A stretch of 64,000 bases of DNA from Certhia americana (lineage: Eukaryota; Chordata; Aves; Passeriformes; Certhiidae). Position 1 is the first letter of the stretch. The number at the start of each line of letters is the position of its first letter. The stretch spans positions 2,034,545-2,098,544 of the forward strand of contig CM031861.1 in NCBI GenBank assembly GCA_018697195.1, given 5' to 3'. Below, piece by piece: positions 49,516 through 63,474 of this stretch. The position numbers and the translations under genes were made by a program. The notes under the pieces are model-generated. The model searched no databases, had not been told where the DNA came from, and saw nothing but the letters and a program-made list of their open reading frames with translations.

Positions 49516-51399
49516 TGTATTTTCTGCCTGAAAGGCCTTTCCTTTACCCCAAATTCCTGCTCCTACTGCACAAATTGCAGTCTGTTCCCCATCATGCAAC
49601 ACTCTTTTCATGCCATTCTAAAATCCAGGTTCATGACAAGAGACATAAACAGAAAAAACACAGAAAATCATAAACCTGGAGTCCACTTTGAGTTTCCCCC
49701 TGGCCTGTTCTCAGAAGTCCCTCAGAAATGATTACAAGAAATAAATTATGATGAAGAATATTTTTAAATCTTAAAGCAACTGCTTGAGCCTTAAGGAGCC
49801 AGATGTTCCCCCTGCAGAATCTGTTTTCTATAGCATGATATTTCAGTGCTATAAGGAATACAAAGTGGGTGGGAAGGATGGGAAAGCACAGCAAGACACA
49901 GAGATTTGTTCAGCTCCTCAGGATTGCAGAGCCAGCACTCCAGCTGCAGCTTGGATCTGCTCCCCTCTGTTTCCCCCCACTCCTCCATGTTCAGTCAGGG
50001 ATTATTTGGGAAAACAGAAGCTTTGCAAGTCTCTAAACTCGAAGCTCAGTAGCATTTTCCCAGGCTGCTGTGTTAAGTTCTCTAATTACCCTCTTTCCCT
50101 CACCTCTGCCTCAGACCCCAGGCTGCCCTATTACACAGCTGACACCCAGGAGCAGGGAGGGAGCACCAGGAGTCTGCCATCAGAATGAACTGGGGACTGA
50201 AAAAGGAAAAGGGTTCCATTCTCTGACTTGACAAAAGAACACAAAGAACCCATAGGCAAATGCCTAACAAATGCTGTTCTGAATTCAAGCCAAATATAGC
50301 ATAGTAACACTGTTATAGGTATATTAGCACCCAGGGGTTAGCTCCAGGTTTCCCTGGATTTGTACCCATTCCTATTTTTTAAGGTTTTCTTAAGACCAGC
50401 ACTCTTTATCAAAATGCTTTACTGCAAGTTAGGACCACCTAAGACTAACAACCCAAAAATCATTTAAGAAGCTTTTACCCACAGAATATTTTGAGGATTT
50501 CTTCTTAAACTTGGTGGCAGACAGATTAGAAAGACCAGCAAGAAGATATGATCTAGAAAAACATTATTTAGCAGTTTTCTTTTAATGTAGATAATTATTT
50601 TAATAATACTGCATTCTTAGTAAGAAGAACATCTGTCACCACATCAAGATGAAAAGTCACTACATCAAGTTGGATCAGTTCAAAAAGTTTTTCTAAGAGG
50701 TAGAACAAAACACCAGGGTTTGCAAAAATGGTCCTGTTTCCTTTATATTGACAGAAGAGAGAAACTTTGGGATATCACTTGAAATTTCTAGATCTTTTGA
50801 GGAGCCCATACTTTACCAGAGCAAATACCATAAGAACACAACAATTTTTTCCTGGTCCATTTTCCACTGAAGCCAGTGGAGCTGCAGCAGAAATAAGCTG
50901 TGTGCCCTGGGCAATAGCAGCAATCCAAATAATAAAGCCCCAGCTGTTTCTTTATTAGAGTCATTTATTGTTGCAGACATCTCAGTGAGCAACAGGCTCA
51001 AACCCTGCCCTTCCAGAATATAATTTATGGAGTTCAAAGAGGGGTGAGCACTGAGAAAGTGTAGGTGGAGAACATTTCCTCCTTTCTCCACCTCAGGAGT
51101 GGTGAGGGCTTTCCTCCAAATGGACATAGGACTTCCCGGAGATTCCCTGTCTCAGCCTCCTAAGTGACCACGGGGCTCCAACAGATCTTGCAGACAGTAT
51201 CAAAAGCTGAAAGATCACTGCCATGAAAAGCAAGAAATAAATTTTGGACTCTAAACCACACTAGGCCACTCATGCCCAGGTTCAGCCCACGCAACAATTG
51301 TGGGCCTGTTCCAGCAGCCAGTCCTACCCTGGTGTTCCTGCTTGGAGTAGGTTGCTTACATATTTGATATTGCTTTGGAAGGGTAAAGAACTGGGAGGG

Positions 51400-51520
51400 G
51401 GGAAACTCCCAAAGCAGCGGTCTCCATTCCTCCTCTCCTCCCTGCTGCTCCTGGCAGGGCATTTTGCGCCGTGTTTCCAAGGAAACTGCGCGGGAACGCT
51501 CTGCCAGCAGGGATGTTGTC
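51400..51520. other. CpG-richer patch with paired GC motifs
   Basis: TTTTGCGCCGTG and TGCGCGGGAACG flank GTTTCCAAGGAAAC, giving seven CpGs in about 90 bp in otherwise CpG-poor intron. The flanks resemble E2F-type sites; the centre is an imperfect X-box-like palindrome. Confidence 0.3.
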
Positions 51521-54500
51521 AGAGCCCTGCCAGCACTCCAGGAAAGGCTCAGAGTCACCAGCATGTCCAGGATGAACAGAGCAAATAGGAGTGAACTGCA
51601 GAATTGGTGCTGAGATACTGGGAGACAACGGGGAGCAGCAGGCTCTCCCCACATACCACTGGTAGGTAAAGATGGGTTTTATCCCAACCCCAAAACATGC
51701 AGCTTTTCCTTCTTGCTTCCCTCTTCCCCAGTGACAGACCTGGGAGATGTTTCACTCCCAACAGACAATTAGAGATGTTCTTTGTCAGAGCAGTTCAGGT
51801 ACAGCTCTCTCCAGGTGCAACACCCAGAACAGTGGCAGCTGTTCAGGCCTTCCCTCTGAACCTTCCCCTTCCTTGGGGGAAAAACCCTTTCCCAAGCATT
51901 TATGCTGAGGGTCAGACCAGAAGTTATTCAAAGCCGAGGAAAGCAGTCTAATAATAAAGTCAGCAGAAATTCACAATTCGAGGACACTTGTGCTGGTTTG
52001 CAGCAAGACAGGATTCCTATCTTATGGGTTCTTCCTTAGATTGATCCAAATTTGCCCATAAGAAAAGGTGGAGAAAAAGTCCATGGGATTGAAAACATCA
52101 CTAAGAAGAGCATGCATTTTTCTGTCCCAAGTGTATGCAAAATATCTGCCATACCAAATGTTGCTCCAGAAAATAATCACATTAAAAGATAAAAATATTC
52201 TTCATACCACAAACTGTGAAGTCTCAGGAACTTATTTTACTTATTCCCTTTTCCCCTTAGAAAATGGAGACTCATCAAAACTGGATTTTCTATTCAATAT
52301 GGTACATTAAAATGGTGATAATTGAGTTTTTTCAGTCCTATGATACAACTGCTTAACATGACATTTCTTATTGCTTTCTTTGAGCATTTCATTTGAGCCA
52401 TAGGAAAGACAAAGTTTAGGGATTCTCCTCCAATTCACACAGAGTGGGATTATAGATTCAAAAAAAAAAAGTACAAAAAATGGGAGGAAGAAATAGAAAA
52501 GGAAATTTTCTCTATTGACTGTTTGATCATTGATTCTGATAAAGCATTATAAAAACTCATGAAAGTGAAATCTGCAGTATGTACCACCCAAGAATTCAGA
52601 AGCAACTACAATTATGTTTTTATATCTTTGCAGATCTGAGGTTAAAACATTGATGCTTCATTTGAAGGGATAAACTGTGAGGATCAAGAGAAAAGAAACA
52701 TATGATGAAGGCATTATAAATGGTAAATTAATGAAAACTTTTAATTCCTGGTTCGCTTTCTTCTGTTTCAATGTGTGGATGATTTTTATTTTTTTTTAAG
52801 CCCCCTGTTCAGTGGATGTGATGCTCTCAACCAATTTTTCTTCCAGTTAAAGCTGTGAAATAGCAAATCTTATGTGGTTTTTGAAGTTTTTCAGATTTGA
52901 GAATAAGCATAAAAATGTCTCAAGGACAACTTGACTGGAATAACAAATCTTTGGATGTCCTCCTGCCTTTCTTTTTTTTTTTTTCCCTACTAAATCTTAT
53001 TTTCAGAAAAAGAAAGGAAGACTGTGTGTTGATTCAGTCCTTCATCCACAGAGGGAGATTAGCTGGAATATAGTGAATTCATTTACCCACAAAGGATGCT
53101 GAAATGGCTGATCAGTGGAGTGAATCAGCAAGTTTGTTTGCAGGAGAAACCTTAAAAACTGAATATGCAACTTGGACCTGCCAGAGAGGCAGTTGTGAAA
53201 GAACAGTGTTTCTCATGTCATCAGTTTTCCCTTTAATTTAACAAAAAGCATACTTATACCTGGAAAATAAAACCCCAGCAAGTAGCTGTGGAGGCATTTT
53301 CTTCTTGCTGTCCTAACAACTTTACCAGCTCTTTGTACAATTCTGGAATTCTACAGCTCTTCCCTCATTTGCAGAATATTTTCAGAATTTGGTAATGGTT
53401 GCTTGATCTTTCCCTAAGTTCTCCTGTTGGGCTTCTGAGGGTCTCCATTCCCTCTGCCCCTCATTTCCAACCCATCCGTGGCAGCTCTGTGTCCATGGTC
53501 TCAGCTGATGCAGAGGATTAAGCCACTCCGTCTGGGACAAGCATGGACACAGCTCTGGGTGATCTCATCAAAGGAAATTAATTGGGAAAGATTGTTATTC
53601 CCTCTTTGATTCACAGAGTAAAATGCATCTTAAAGCAAAAGAGCGAAGAGCTTGTAAAAAGCTGGATGTTGACCTCAGAGTTTCTAGCAGCTGGACATGG
53701 CTTTGGCCCATGTGCACCTAGTTTGATCCTTGCTGAAATACCCAGCTTTTACAAAGTTAGGCCAAAACAAAGCAACTTCGGTGCACTTTGCCTAACCTTT
53801 AATTGTGGCCTTACAGTATGTACATCTGCATCATAAAAAACAGCTCTCCATGTCAATCCTGAAGTGCTCCTGCACACATAAATAAAGACATCTTGGTTTC
53901 CAAATTCAGGGAGAACAAAGAAGACTTGATGAGCTGCCAGCTGGCACTATCATCTGTTGCAAATGTTATTTATCCTGAAGGTCAGGATGGTTTGTTCACT
54001 TACAAAGCTCAGGTGGTGTAATGTTCCAGTTCTTTAGAACTGACTCAGGGTACGAACGTTTTTAATCATAACACCTTATTTCACATTTTTCATCCTCCCA
54101 GCAAACAGTTCAAATATTTCCTGCAAATATCAGTGTTTTCACTGATGGCAGCAGCGTAACCCAAAGTGATGGCCTGTAGCAAAGGGCAGGTAACAGCTGA
54201 AACCTGGCTTAATGACTTTTCTTTTGCATTAAATTTAGGGAAATTCCATTAGAGGTTTGTGAAGGAACTCTGCCTTTGCTTGTGTGGCAGGAGCTGTGGT
54301 CTGCTCAGCATGACAGGGATTGTTCCTACCTGAGACATGTTTACAGCCCCACAAAGGCAACCAGCTGCTTGGGAGAAGGTCACTGAGCATTCTGAGTTGG
54401 AAAGAACAGATGGGAAATTATTTTGGGCTGAGTAAGGAAAAACAGGCCCTGGAAAGCCATTCTTCTATTTAATTTCAAAAATCATTAATTTTCATGTACA

Positions 54501-55005
54501 GCAAGTTTCAGCCAGAGTTATTACAGACTTTTATCATCAATGGTGATACAAATGTTTCCCTTCAATTTCCTCCCTTACAAGAAGCTTCATTCAAGTCTAA
54601 ATCTTCGCCAGCTGTACTCAGGATCAATGATCTGTCAAATTCTCTGCCTTCAATAATAGATAAAATTTTGAATACATAAGAAGCTGCTGAGCATGGGAGA
54701 TACGTGGGAAGTTCCTAGAACCTCATGATCTTTTTCTCCACAGCACTCCCTTTTATTTCCTCTGCCTTGATTGTGCACATGGACTTCTCAATCTGATTTT
54801 CACTGTAGATAAAACATGACCGAAACCCAAAAAACAGAGCAACACGTTGCAACTTCCACTGTAAGGGCCTCAGAATAACTTATAATTTAATGCTATAACT
54901 CCAGTCATAGAGAACAAATAGCTCAAAGCAGAATGTTGCTAAGCAATGTGGTACCCATGTTTACACAGGACCCAGAGAGGGGAAGATGAGGGTGGAACAA
55001 GAGAT

Positions 55006-55185
55006 TGGATGTGGATGGGATGTGGATGTGGATGTGGATGTGAATGTGGATGGGATGTGGATGTGGATGTGGATGCGGATGCGGATGCGGATAGGATGTG
55101 GATGTGGATGTGGATGTGGATGGGATGTGGATGTGGATGTGGATGTGGATATGGATGTAGATGTGGATATGGATGTGAATGTGGA
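55006..55185. repeat. (GGATGT)n hexanucleotide minisatellite
   Basis: About 180 bp of GGATGT units with GGATGC, GGATAT and GGATGG variants. The period of six keeps several frames open on both strands, giving (Val-Asp)n on plus and (His-Pro)n, (Ile-His)n and (Ser-Thr)n on minus. These are repeat artefacts, not genes. Confidence 0.96.
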
Positions 55186-56882
55186 AGTTCCCTGCTCACC
55201 AGGAAGGACTCCTGCCTCACCACGCTGTTGTATGCGTCTAAAATAAAACATTCAACTACAAATTCAAAAACACAAGAGAAAAATTCCTTAGAAACACCAC
55301 ATCACTTTTAAGAGGAGTACCAGACTTTAGCAACTGAACTTGTGGTGCTCTATCAGAATATATAGATGTGGCTATGTATAGATACAAGAAAATAAATAAC
55401 GTATATAAATATCAAAATCATTTATAGATATGGTTAGAGATACTAACACAGGATTCAGAGCCAGGCCACAGGATAATTAATATTCAGATTGGAGAAAGTA
55501 TCACCATTGGTTTGAGAGCTTACTCCAAGAGAACCTACACCAGTATTCCAAATAGTTAGGATGATTGCAGCAGGAAAGGAGTCAAACCAAAAACATTTTA
55601 AAAAATATCGAAAGCACTTGCCCTTACTTGCCATTGTGTAGATATATAAGGGCAATTACTTTAAATGAACACATTTGAAAATCCATGTTGCAACCTTAAA
55701 CACTCCTGGAAATTAGAACAAATTGCTGAGAATGCTGAGAATCAAGTTTTCCAAGAAAGCACTAAAAATCAGATATTATATGTTAGGCAATGGATATAAA
55801 GTTTGTACCAGATATTGTGATAGCAACAGTACTGTGCAAAGTTTTTAAAAGTGATTCTATTTTCCCCGCATTTTAGTGAGGGAGGTCATATAAAACCTTT
55901 CCATTCCTGCTACTAGCACTTCCAAACTCAGTGATGCTTCATTACAGCTCCACACAACACCTCCAAAATTAACTCCATTCTTGGACCTTGACTTCCCAGC
56001 CAGTTTCTCACCAGCTTACCTGGGGTTTGGGTGCTTCTGCATCCTCACAGAGAAAAACACCCCAGACATTTCATTTCAAAGTGCACTTCTTCAACTACAC
56101 TCAGAAAGTTGAAGCTTATCAAGGAATGTAGGATTTGACAAGCATTCCAAATTGCTACACAAAGCGCTGCTGGCAACTCCCCTTCCTTTGCAGAGAGCAG
56201 CTACAACAAAAACCCCAAACCAAGGTGACCACAATCAAGAAGCCTTGTTTTACACAAGGCTCAAAGCCCACGTCCCTTCAGTTCCACGCTGTACCAAGAG
56301 GGTTTTTTTCCCCCTGCTGCAGGTTTCCATGGAAATGCATCAGTCACTAATCTAAATAAGTGCGGCTGAAGGACGCCTGAAAACCTGGAGCAATTACGCA
56401 TGTCATTAGAGGAACAAAATATGATTCAGCCCAGCTATTAGAAATGTGCTACAGCTATCACTTCTATATTTTGTTGCCGTGTTCTAAAAACAATAGTCCT
56501 TTAGATTTTTTTAAACCCACTCTTTCACTGCTTATAAGAGGGAGAAAAAAAAAAAAAGGAAATGCAATAAAAATACTTCTCACGTAACGAGCACACAATG
56601 AAGTCAGATAGTAACTGGTGCAAAACACAAATGGAGTTGATGCCACACATTTGTTTGCCATGAAAATCCACAGGACCTGAAAACTTCTCTCTGGTCAAAG
56701 AGACTTCATTTGAGTCATGTTGATGAGTAATAAGACAGTGAAAGTTTTGATCTGCATTAAAGGGCTAATGAGCCTTAAAACAATTGATGTAAATATAATT
56801 TCTGATCAATACAATACTAAACATCCATGTGCAACCACAGCACACAGCTCAGGCACAGCTGGGTCTCTACTGATCACAGAGC

Positions 56883-57335
56883 TATAGGATCATGGAATCA
56901 TTAAGGTTGGAAAAGCCCTCTTAAATCACTGAATCCAAATGTTCTCCCAGCACTGCCAAGGCCACCACCAACCCATGTCCCCAAGTGACACATCCACATG
57001 GGTTTTAATTATCTTGAGTTCCAGTACCAATGTTCCAATGCCTGTGAACTCTTTCCATGAAGAAATTCTCCCTAATATCCAATCTGAACCTCCCCTGGCA
57101 CTACTTGAGGCCGTTTCCTCTTGTCCTGTCCCTCGTTCCCTGGGAGCAGAGCCCAATCCCAGCTGGTTGCCCCCTCCTGTCAGGGAATTGTGGAGAACCA
57201 GAATGTTCCCCTGGAGCCTTTGCCCCAGCTGAACTAATCCCTCCCACCTCCCTCAGGCACTTCTGCTACTCCAGGCCCTTCCCAAGCCCCATTCTCCCTG
57301 CTTTGGACTCAACCTGTTCCTATTTCATGTCCCAC
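56883..57335 (-). mobile_element. CR1 LINE 3' fragment, about 450 bp
   Basis: Begins ATAGGATCATGGAATCATTA, then CCAGCACTGCCAAGGCCACC, CATCCACATGGGTTTTAATT, CCTAATATCCAATCTGAACC, GAGGCCGTTTCCTCTTGTCC and CCAGGCCCTTCCCAAGCCCC. This is the longest CR1 copy in the window and belongs to the same subfamily as the copies at 11755 and 20345. The upper boundary is approximate. Confidence 0.92.
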
Positions 57336-58071
57336 AGGAAAATTTCCAAAGCTGTGGAACAGGGGCTGTGCAGGTGATTCTGAACCAATGTTTTGAGAGT
57401 TATTTCAGACTATCTGAACTTAGTGTTACTACCCTGTTATTTTTTCCAATTCTCCTTACTCTTGAAGAATGAGCTGATAAAACACTGAAGAAAACCACAG
57501 CTTTCAAATTCTTACGACAATTTTGTTGAGTTCTGCTTGTCTGTGTCACATTTTGCTGAAAATGTCTCCCAAGTGGTTGTCATTCTATATAAAAAGTGAG
57601 GTGACTGAATAAACAGTGCTGCTCCAAGTCTGGAGCACAGATTGGAGATGGGCCGTCTGTGCTACCTGTATGGCAATGTGCAGTGCCCGTGCCAAATCTA
57701 CTTGAAATTAATGCAATTTCTGCCAATAAACATTGCAATTAGACCTCAAACAGGAGGAACTGAGGAGGAGGAAACACACTTGTGCAGTAAAAGGCCTCTC
57801 AAATGATTAATGTGGTATTTCTAGACCACAGCTGAGCACTCTCCATCTATACTGGGAACATCTACTGGAAGAAGCACTCAGGAGACAGAGAACTGGGTTT
57901 TTACCTGCTTGAGGTTCTCCTTGCTGACACTAAGCCACCACTGGCAAAAGAGTCTGATTAATTAGATTCAAATTCATAGGATGCAAAACCAGAATGAGGG
58001 GGGAAAAAAAGGGGAGGGGGCATTATATTACATTAAGAACACTAAAAGATCCTACTAAAAATCAGCTTCAC

Positions 58072-58087
58072 ATATATATATATATAT
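58072..58087. repeat. (AT)8 microsatellite
   Basis: Short run of ATATAT within CACATATATA...TTATCC. Confidence 0.9.
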
Positions 58088-61000
58088 TATCCTTTCTGTT
58101 AGCTTTTGCTTTGCTAGTCCTTACAATTTCACTTAATACCTTTTCTTCATCTGCTGAAGTCTTCACAAAAAGGAGTAGAAAGTAGGTCTTCCTTTTCAAA
58201 TCTGACAATCTTTTATCTACACCTCAAGCCAGATCCTTTCAAGTTTCATTTTTCACCACTTAGTTGAATCTAGATTAAGAATTTATTTTAAATGTGACAG
58301 TAAAATTGTTTTCAAAGTTAAGATTTTTGAGTTCTTCTGTGACAGAAACTGAAGTTTTATTTATAACACCCTTTGAAACCCTTGTGAATGGATCACCAGA
58401 AAATTGGATGGTTTTTAATTGTGCATTGGTTAAATTGAAGAGTGGTTTGTCCAGTTTTCCCCAAAATCCAGTGAAGGTTTAAAGAAGTATATAATTCTAC
58501 AGAAATTTGGAATAATATCTGGACATGCACTTGTAGGATAAATACTTGCAATACAAATATTACAAAAATTAAACATAACATAATTCAAATAATGCAATTA
58601 GGATGAAATTGCCTAAATAGAAGTGAAAATCATCCCTGAAATTGATTACATGAAAGATCAGCCTATTGCTGTGGGTCAACATTCATGAAGTTTCTCCTCA
58701 GAAAAGCTTTGTAATTTAAAGAACGAGGTACCTGAGGCACAGGGAGTGCAAACAGCATCCCAGAGACAACAACACCAAAGGCAGGCAATAAAACTGGTGA
58801 AAGTTGTACAGCTGAAAAAGCAACTGAGCTTTAAGCTTGTAAATTTAATGATAAAAATGTATGTTTGTTTGATTGTTATAGAAATGTCAAATTCCATTTC
58901 CAAGGTGCCCAAAGATTACAAAAGCAGGAATGGCAAAATAAACTTGTAATTTCCAGATGCTTTCTGCAAGCCTAAATTACTGATTCTTGGAAGCAAGCAG
59001 TGATATGAAAATGAATTCTCTTAAGACTGAAATATTCCTGAAACTTCATTATGTATCCTGCTTAATGACTATAAACTAATAAGAAAAAAGGAATTATGCT
59101 GCACCTTTGCACTTACAGGATTTTTACTTATGAGATTTGTAAAATGTTATGACTGAAGAAATCAAATAGTCTGGGCATTTCTTAAAGAGAAATGATATAA
59201 AAAGCTTGAACCTCTCAACTGACTTACAAAACTTCCCAAACCCACTCTCAAACCTGCAATATGAAAATACAGCCTTGACCTGTTAGAAGCTTTTATATTG
59301 TGGACTTTGTTACCTCTTAAATTTGAATGGTAAAAGATAAATGAAGGGAAGTGGGAGAGATTTTGGATTTGTGATTTTTTGGTTTGCAGTAGTGTCTCAA
59401 AGATGGGATGCACGTAATTGAGATCTCTACTTAGTAGGTTTATTCCTTTCTAAAAATGTAATTGAGTGCATTAAGCCCACCTGGATTAAGCATCTCTCTG
59501 TGCTTGATAATCACACCCCCACCTTCTCCCCCTGCTCCCTCTCCTTTATCTCCTTCTCACATATAAATTGTATCTCAGCATATCCAAACTTAATCCACAA
59601 AGAGGCCATGCAATCTAATCCTCCAAATATATCATTAAAAAATCCCATTTCATTATTTACCCTAATCCCACACACAGACAGCACAAGACATAATCACCTC
59701 ACAGCGATAATGATTTGCACAGCTTGATGAGTTCTTTTGACACTCAGAAAGATCCAACTGGTTAAACAACCACTCTTTCATGCATCACTGTCTAATTATT
59801 CTTCACAGGACTGCTAGGGCACCTCAACTTACTGCCATACACCACCAGCATTTTGGGAGAAAATGGACAAATAACTGCTTTTAGATAATCTCCTTCCTCA
59901 GCACATAACCTGAAGTTGACAACTTGTCACCTCAAGAACATTATGATGTCAAAGTTTTAAGATAATATTTTTAAGAGAAGAGGTCTCATCTAGAAAAGGG
60001 TAACGGGAATGAGGCAGATAAAGGTAGATTTGCTATTCACAGTGTGAGATTTAGAGCAAACTGCAGCTCTGCCAGCTTCAGATACATTTTGATTTGTTTT
60101 GTTGGCCTGTAATCACAAAAATCAATTTCAATGTTGTGTGTTGACAGCAGCAGCCCAGCTCCACTGAGGTGTTTTTAGGAGTAGGGATCAGGGTGCTCCT
60201 CCCAGAACTGAAGTAAGAATAACACTGATTTTTTGAAGATTTTTCTCCACAAAATGTCATAAACTGAAATACTGCTGGCACATATCAATTTCTACTCCTG
60301 TCTCTAGATACGAAACACTCAAAATAGGTAGAAACTAAAACAACCTGCCTTCCATCCAGGGATCTTCTAGGTAAAGCCAGCAATCCATCATTTCATCTTA
60401 ACAGTGTTTACTTTACTAAAAGCACTTCAAAGAGCTGAGAAGTCTTTTTCCCCCCAGATGTTGTGCTGAATGCCATCTGCTTTATTCCTGAAGCAATAAA
60501 AGCCATCATATATTTTGCTTCAAGATAAAGTGAAGCAGAGTGGTCATTAGCCAAAAAAACAGAGAAATGAGGAGTTTCCTGAAAACATAATTAGAGATCT
60601 AATGAAATGGACTTCTTTACCCAAAAAATCAGGAGATTAGAAATCAGAGGAAGAAAAGAAAAGGCCTCATCATCTTTGTGGAAAGTACAAAATATAGAGA
60701 GGAGAAGACAGCCTCTAAATTTTATAAATTAAGTGTAAATTAAATGTACATTTTTGATTGATGAAAAATCACAGAGGACACTTCCCAGGCCAAAGTCTCT
60801 CCTGGTTTATTTTGGTTCTATTGTAGAAACTATACTTATGGATCTATTTTCTTTCCCTCCATTATCAGAGCTAATAAATACATTTCCAAACTAAACTTTG
60901 ATTGAAATTTTGCTCACTGGAATTTTTGCTTCACTGCACAAATCAACATTTCAAGCTGCCCTCCTCCATAAGCGGCTCTTTAGACTGAAGACATTTTAGA

Positions 61001-62771
61001 AAACTACCAAGCAGACCTAACTTTTGGCATTTTCAACATCCTGAAGCAGCAAGAACCACTTGGAATAAGCAACAGCAATTAGAGATGATGAGATCTCCTG
61101 TCATATCCACACATCAGTCTGAAAACAGAAATCAGCTCAAGATTTATTCAGCTCTGCAGTTTGCAGCTGTAGCCATGAACACAACCTCAGAGAGTCCCTT
61201 ATCCAAGTGAGGTTACAGACACTGGGAAGCCCCAGATGATGCCTTTGATCACCAGAGATCTCGAAGACATTCCCAAGATAATAAAAGGTGATTTTGTGTT
61301 ATTTCTGCCCAGTCAAGCACAGCAGTGATAAGGTGATATCCCATTCCAATCTGTTTCCTAGTTTCACTCAATCAAAGCTTGTGTTGCTTTCTTCCGTGCC
61401 TTTTTTAAGGATTTCTGCAGCAGTTCTTCCTTTGCAGAGTTATTTGCCCACTGCACAACATCCTGCATGGCCATTAAGTAGCTATTAGGGTTGTGTACTT
61501 TACTTTGGCATTTATGTTGCACATAAAAAGATTAAAGGACCATCAACCACTCTCTTTTCATTTAATTATTTCTACTCCACTGACTGTACTTCCAGTACAT
61601 TATGCAAAGTGATGGAATCCTACTAGGTTTAAAAACATATTTATTCCTAGTGGACAAGACTATCAAAACTAACATATAACTGTTTATTTTATACCACTAC
61701 AATACAGATTTGCTCCAAGTGCTTCTCAGGAGACAACAGTTTTCTCTGATTGTCTCCTCTACGATTTATCACACATACACAATCTATACCTGGTAAAACC
61801 CACAGAAGTCATCCACTCACACCTTTACACACAGAAGCTGTTGGAAACAACTGCAGCAGCAAGGTTCATGTGAATTTTCACTTTTACACCATTCCCCTGG
61901 TATAAGACATTTATTCAACATTTATTCATTTCTCTCAGACATTCTTTGACCTCATCTTCAGTGATCTCCATGGCAATATTTGCATTTTTGCCACATTTTC
62001 TCCCCACACTGTATATCTGGCCAAACACATGTGAGAAGGACAAGCCACAGCCACTATCAAAAATTCCTTTATGTTATCAAAACCTCCCTTCAACCTGATT
62101 GTCCCTGAGCCCCCTGTGTGTCCAGCAACACTGTTCCAGCAGCTTAAGCAGGTTATCAGAGCATTTTGCCTCTGACACCCACACCTTCTGTGTTTCAGGA
62201 AAACAAGCTTTATTTTAAAGTATCTCTGAGTGCACTCCTTTCACACCAGGGGGAGTGATTGTAGGCTCCTTGAAAGGGGCTGGGAGTGAAGCAAACACAC
62301 AGGGGGATGAAGGCAACAGGAGCTATATTTAACAGGTTTAGAATTCACACTGTTCTACACCACTAAAGCTCTGGCTTATTTTATTCTAAATGAATGTATT
62401 TTTGTGCTATTACTTTTCAAAGAGTTTGCATACTGCTGGGGTAACAAATCTGTCATGTAGGTAAGATAAAAAAACAGCAGCTGTTCCCTGTCATGGCAAC
62501 CAAGACGACTGAATCCAACAGAGGTCCCTCATGCTGCTGACAATGACAAAACAATTTGAGTGATGGATCCTACAGCATCATGGATACAAATCCATGGCAT
62601 GTCACCTTGACCATGGGGTGAAAGGGAAACAGGCAGCTGACACTATTTCCAAAGGATTCAAGTTCTTTATGAAGAGTGCAAGAGATTTTTAACAACACAG
62701 GCCATTTATTGAATTAGAACAGTGATTCCTGTTCTAAGGATCATCCTATAAGAAATTCAGATGAAAACATT

Positions 62772-62802
62772 ACATTACCCATCTCATTCAGATGGGTAAT
62801 GT
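62772..62802. repeat. Perfect inverted repeat, 13-bp arms, 5-nt loop
   Basis: ACATTACCCATCT (62772-62784) and AGATGGGTAATGT (62790-62802) are exact reverse complements around CATTC, about 50 bp before an A-rich tract. Confidence 0.9.
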
Positions 62803-62849
62803 GTGAATGTGTGAGTGACAGATCCTTCTTGTTATGTGAGAACCAAGGG

Positions 62850-62886
62850 AAAAAACAAAACAAAACAAACAAAAAAAAAAAACAAA

Positions 62887-62929
<43 letters not shown>

Positions 62930-62940
62930 AACCCCAAAAC
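62850..62940. repeat. A-rich tract with A32 core
   Basis: AAAACAAAAC-type units lead into a run of 32 A at 62888-62919. The poly-Phe stretch of a minus-strand open frame comes from this tract. Confidence 0.92.
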
Positions 62941-63474
62941 AAGCTCTGGACACACAGACAAGCATCTGGGAGAAGAAGTCTGCAAGAAGAACTTTTCTCA
63001 AACACATTTAGAGGGTTATTATCACGATTTTTCAGAACAGCTCCAGAAAGGAAAAAGAAAGTGTCAAGAGCTTGGAGGATTCTAACTAGAAGATGCAAGA
63101 TGTATTGACTTTGGATTACATGGAAATGTTTAATAAACATTTTACTGCATTCAAATCCCACTCTCTGATAGTCACACTGTTTGTTCTTTGGTTTATGAGG
63201 ACTGCCACCTACTGAGTTACCCTCAACTTCAGCTGGTTTTAGGAAAGAGATCAATATTACCTTCAAATCAAGAGAATTTGGACAGTAGCTTTTATGTATT
63301 TCTATATAAAAATATACAAAGGTATCTTCATTTGTAAGGATTAGAGTGCTGGACATATTCTTCTTTGTTGCAGAAGTTGTTTTGGTATTAACCTGGAAAT
63401 CCTTGCTGATAACTGCTGACTGGTTGCTTTCAGTTTTAATTGCTTTGAAGATTTTATCTGGAATATTTCCTAGT

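Noticed and set aside
51160..51654. 164-codon minus-strand frame in a GC-rich patch
   Set aside because: No known domain; GC-rich DNA has fewer stops and frames are open on both strands here.
54939..55311. Overlapping frames of Val-Asp, His-Pro and similar dipeptides
   Set aside because: The hexamer array cannot produce stops in several frames; no coding signal outside it.
56005..56035. Juxtaposed CCCCAG|GTAAGC on the minus strand
   Set aside because: The preceding tract is A/C-rich without a pyrimidine run; such words are expected a few times by chance.
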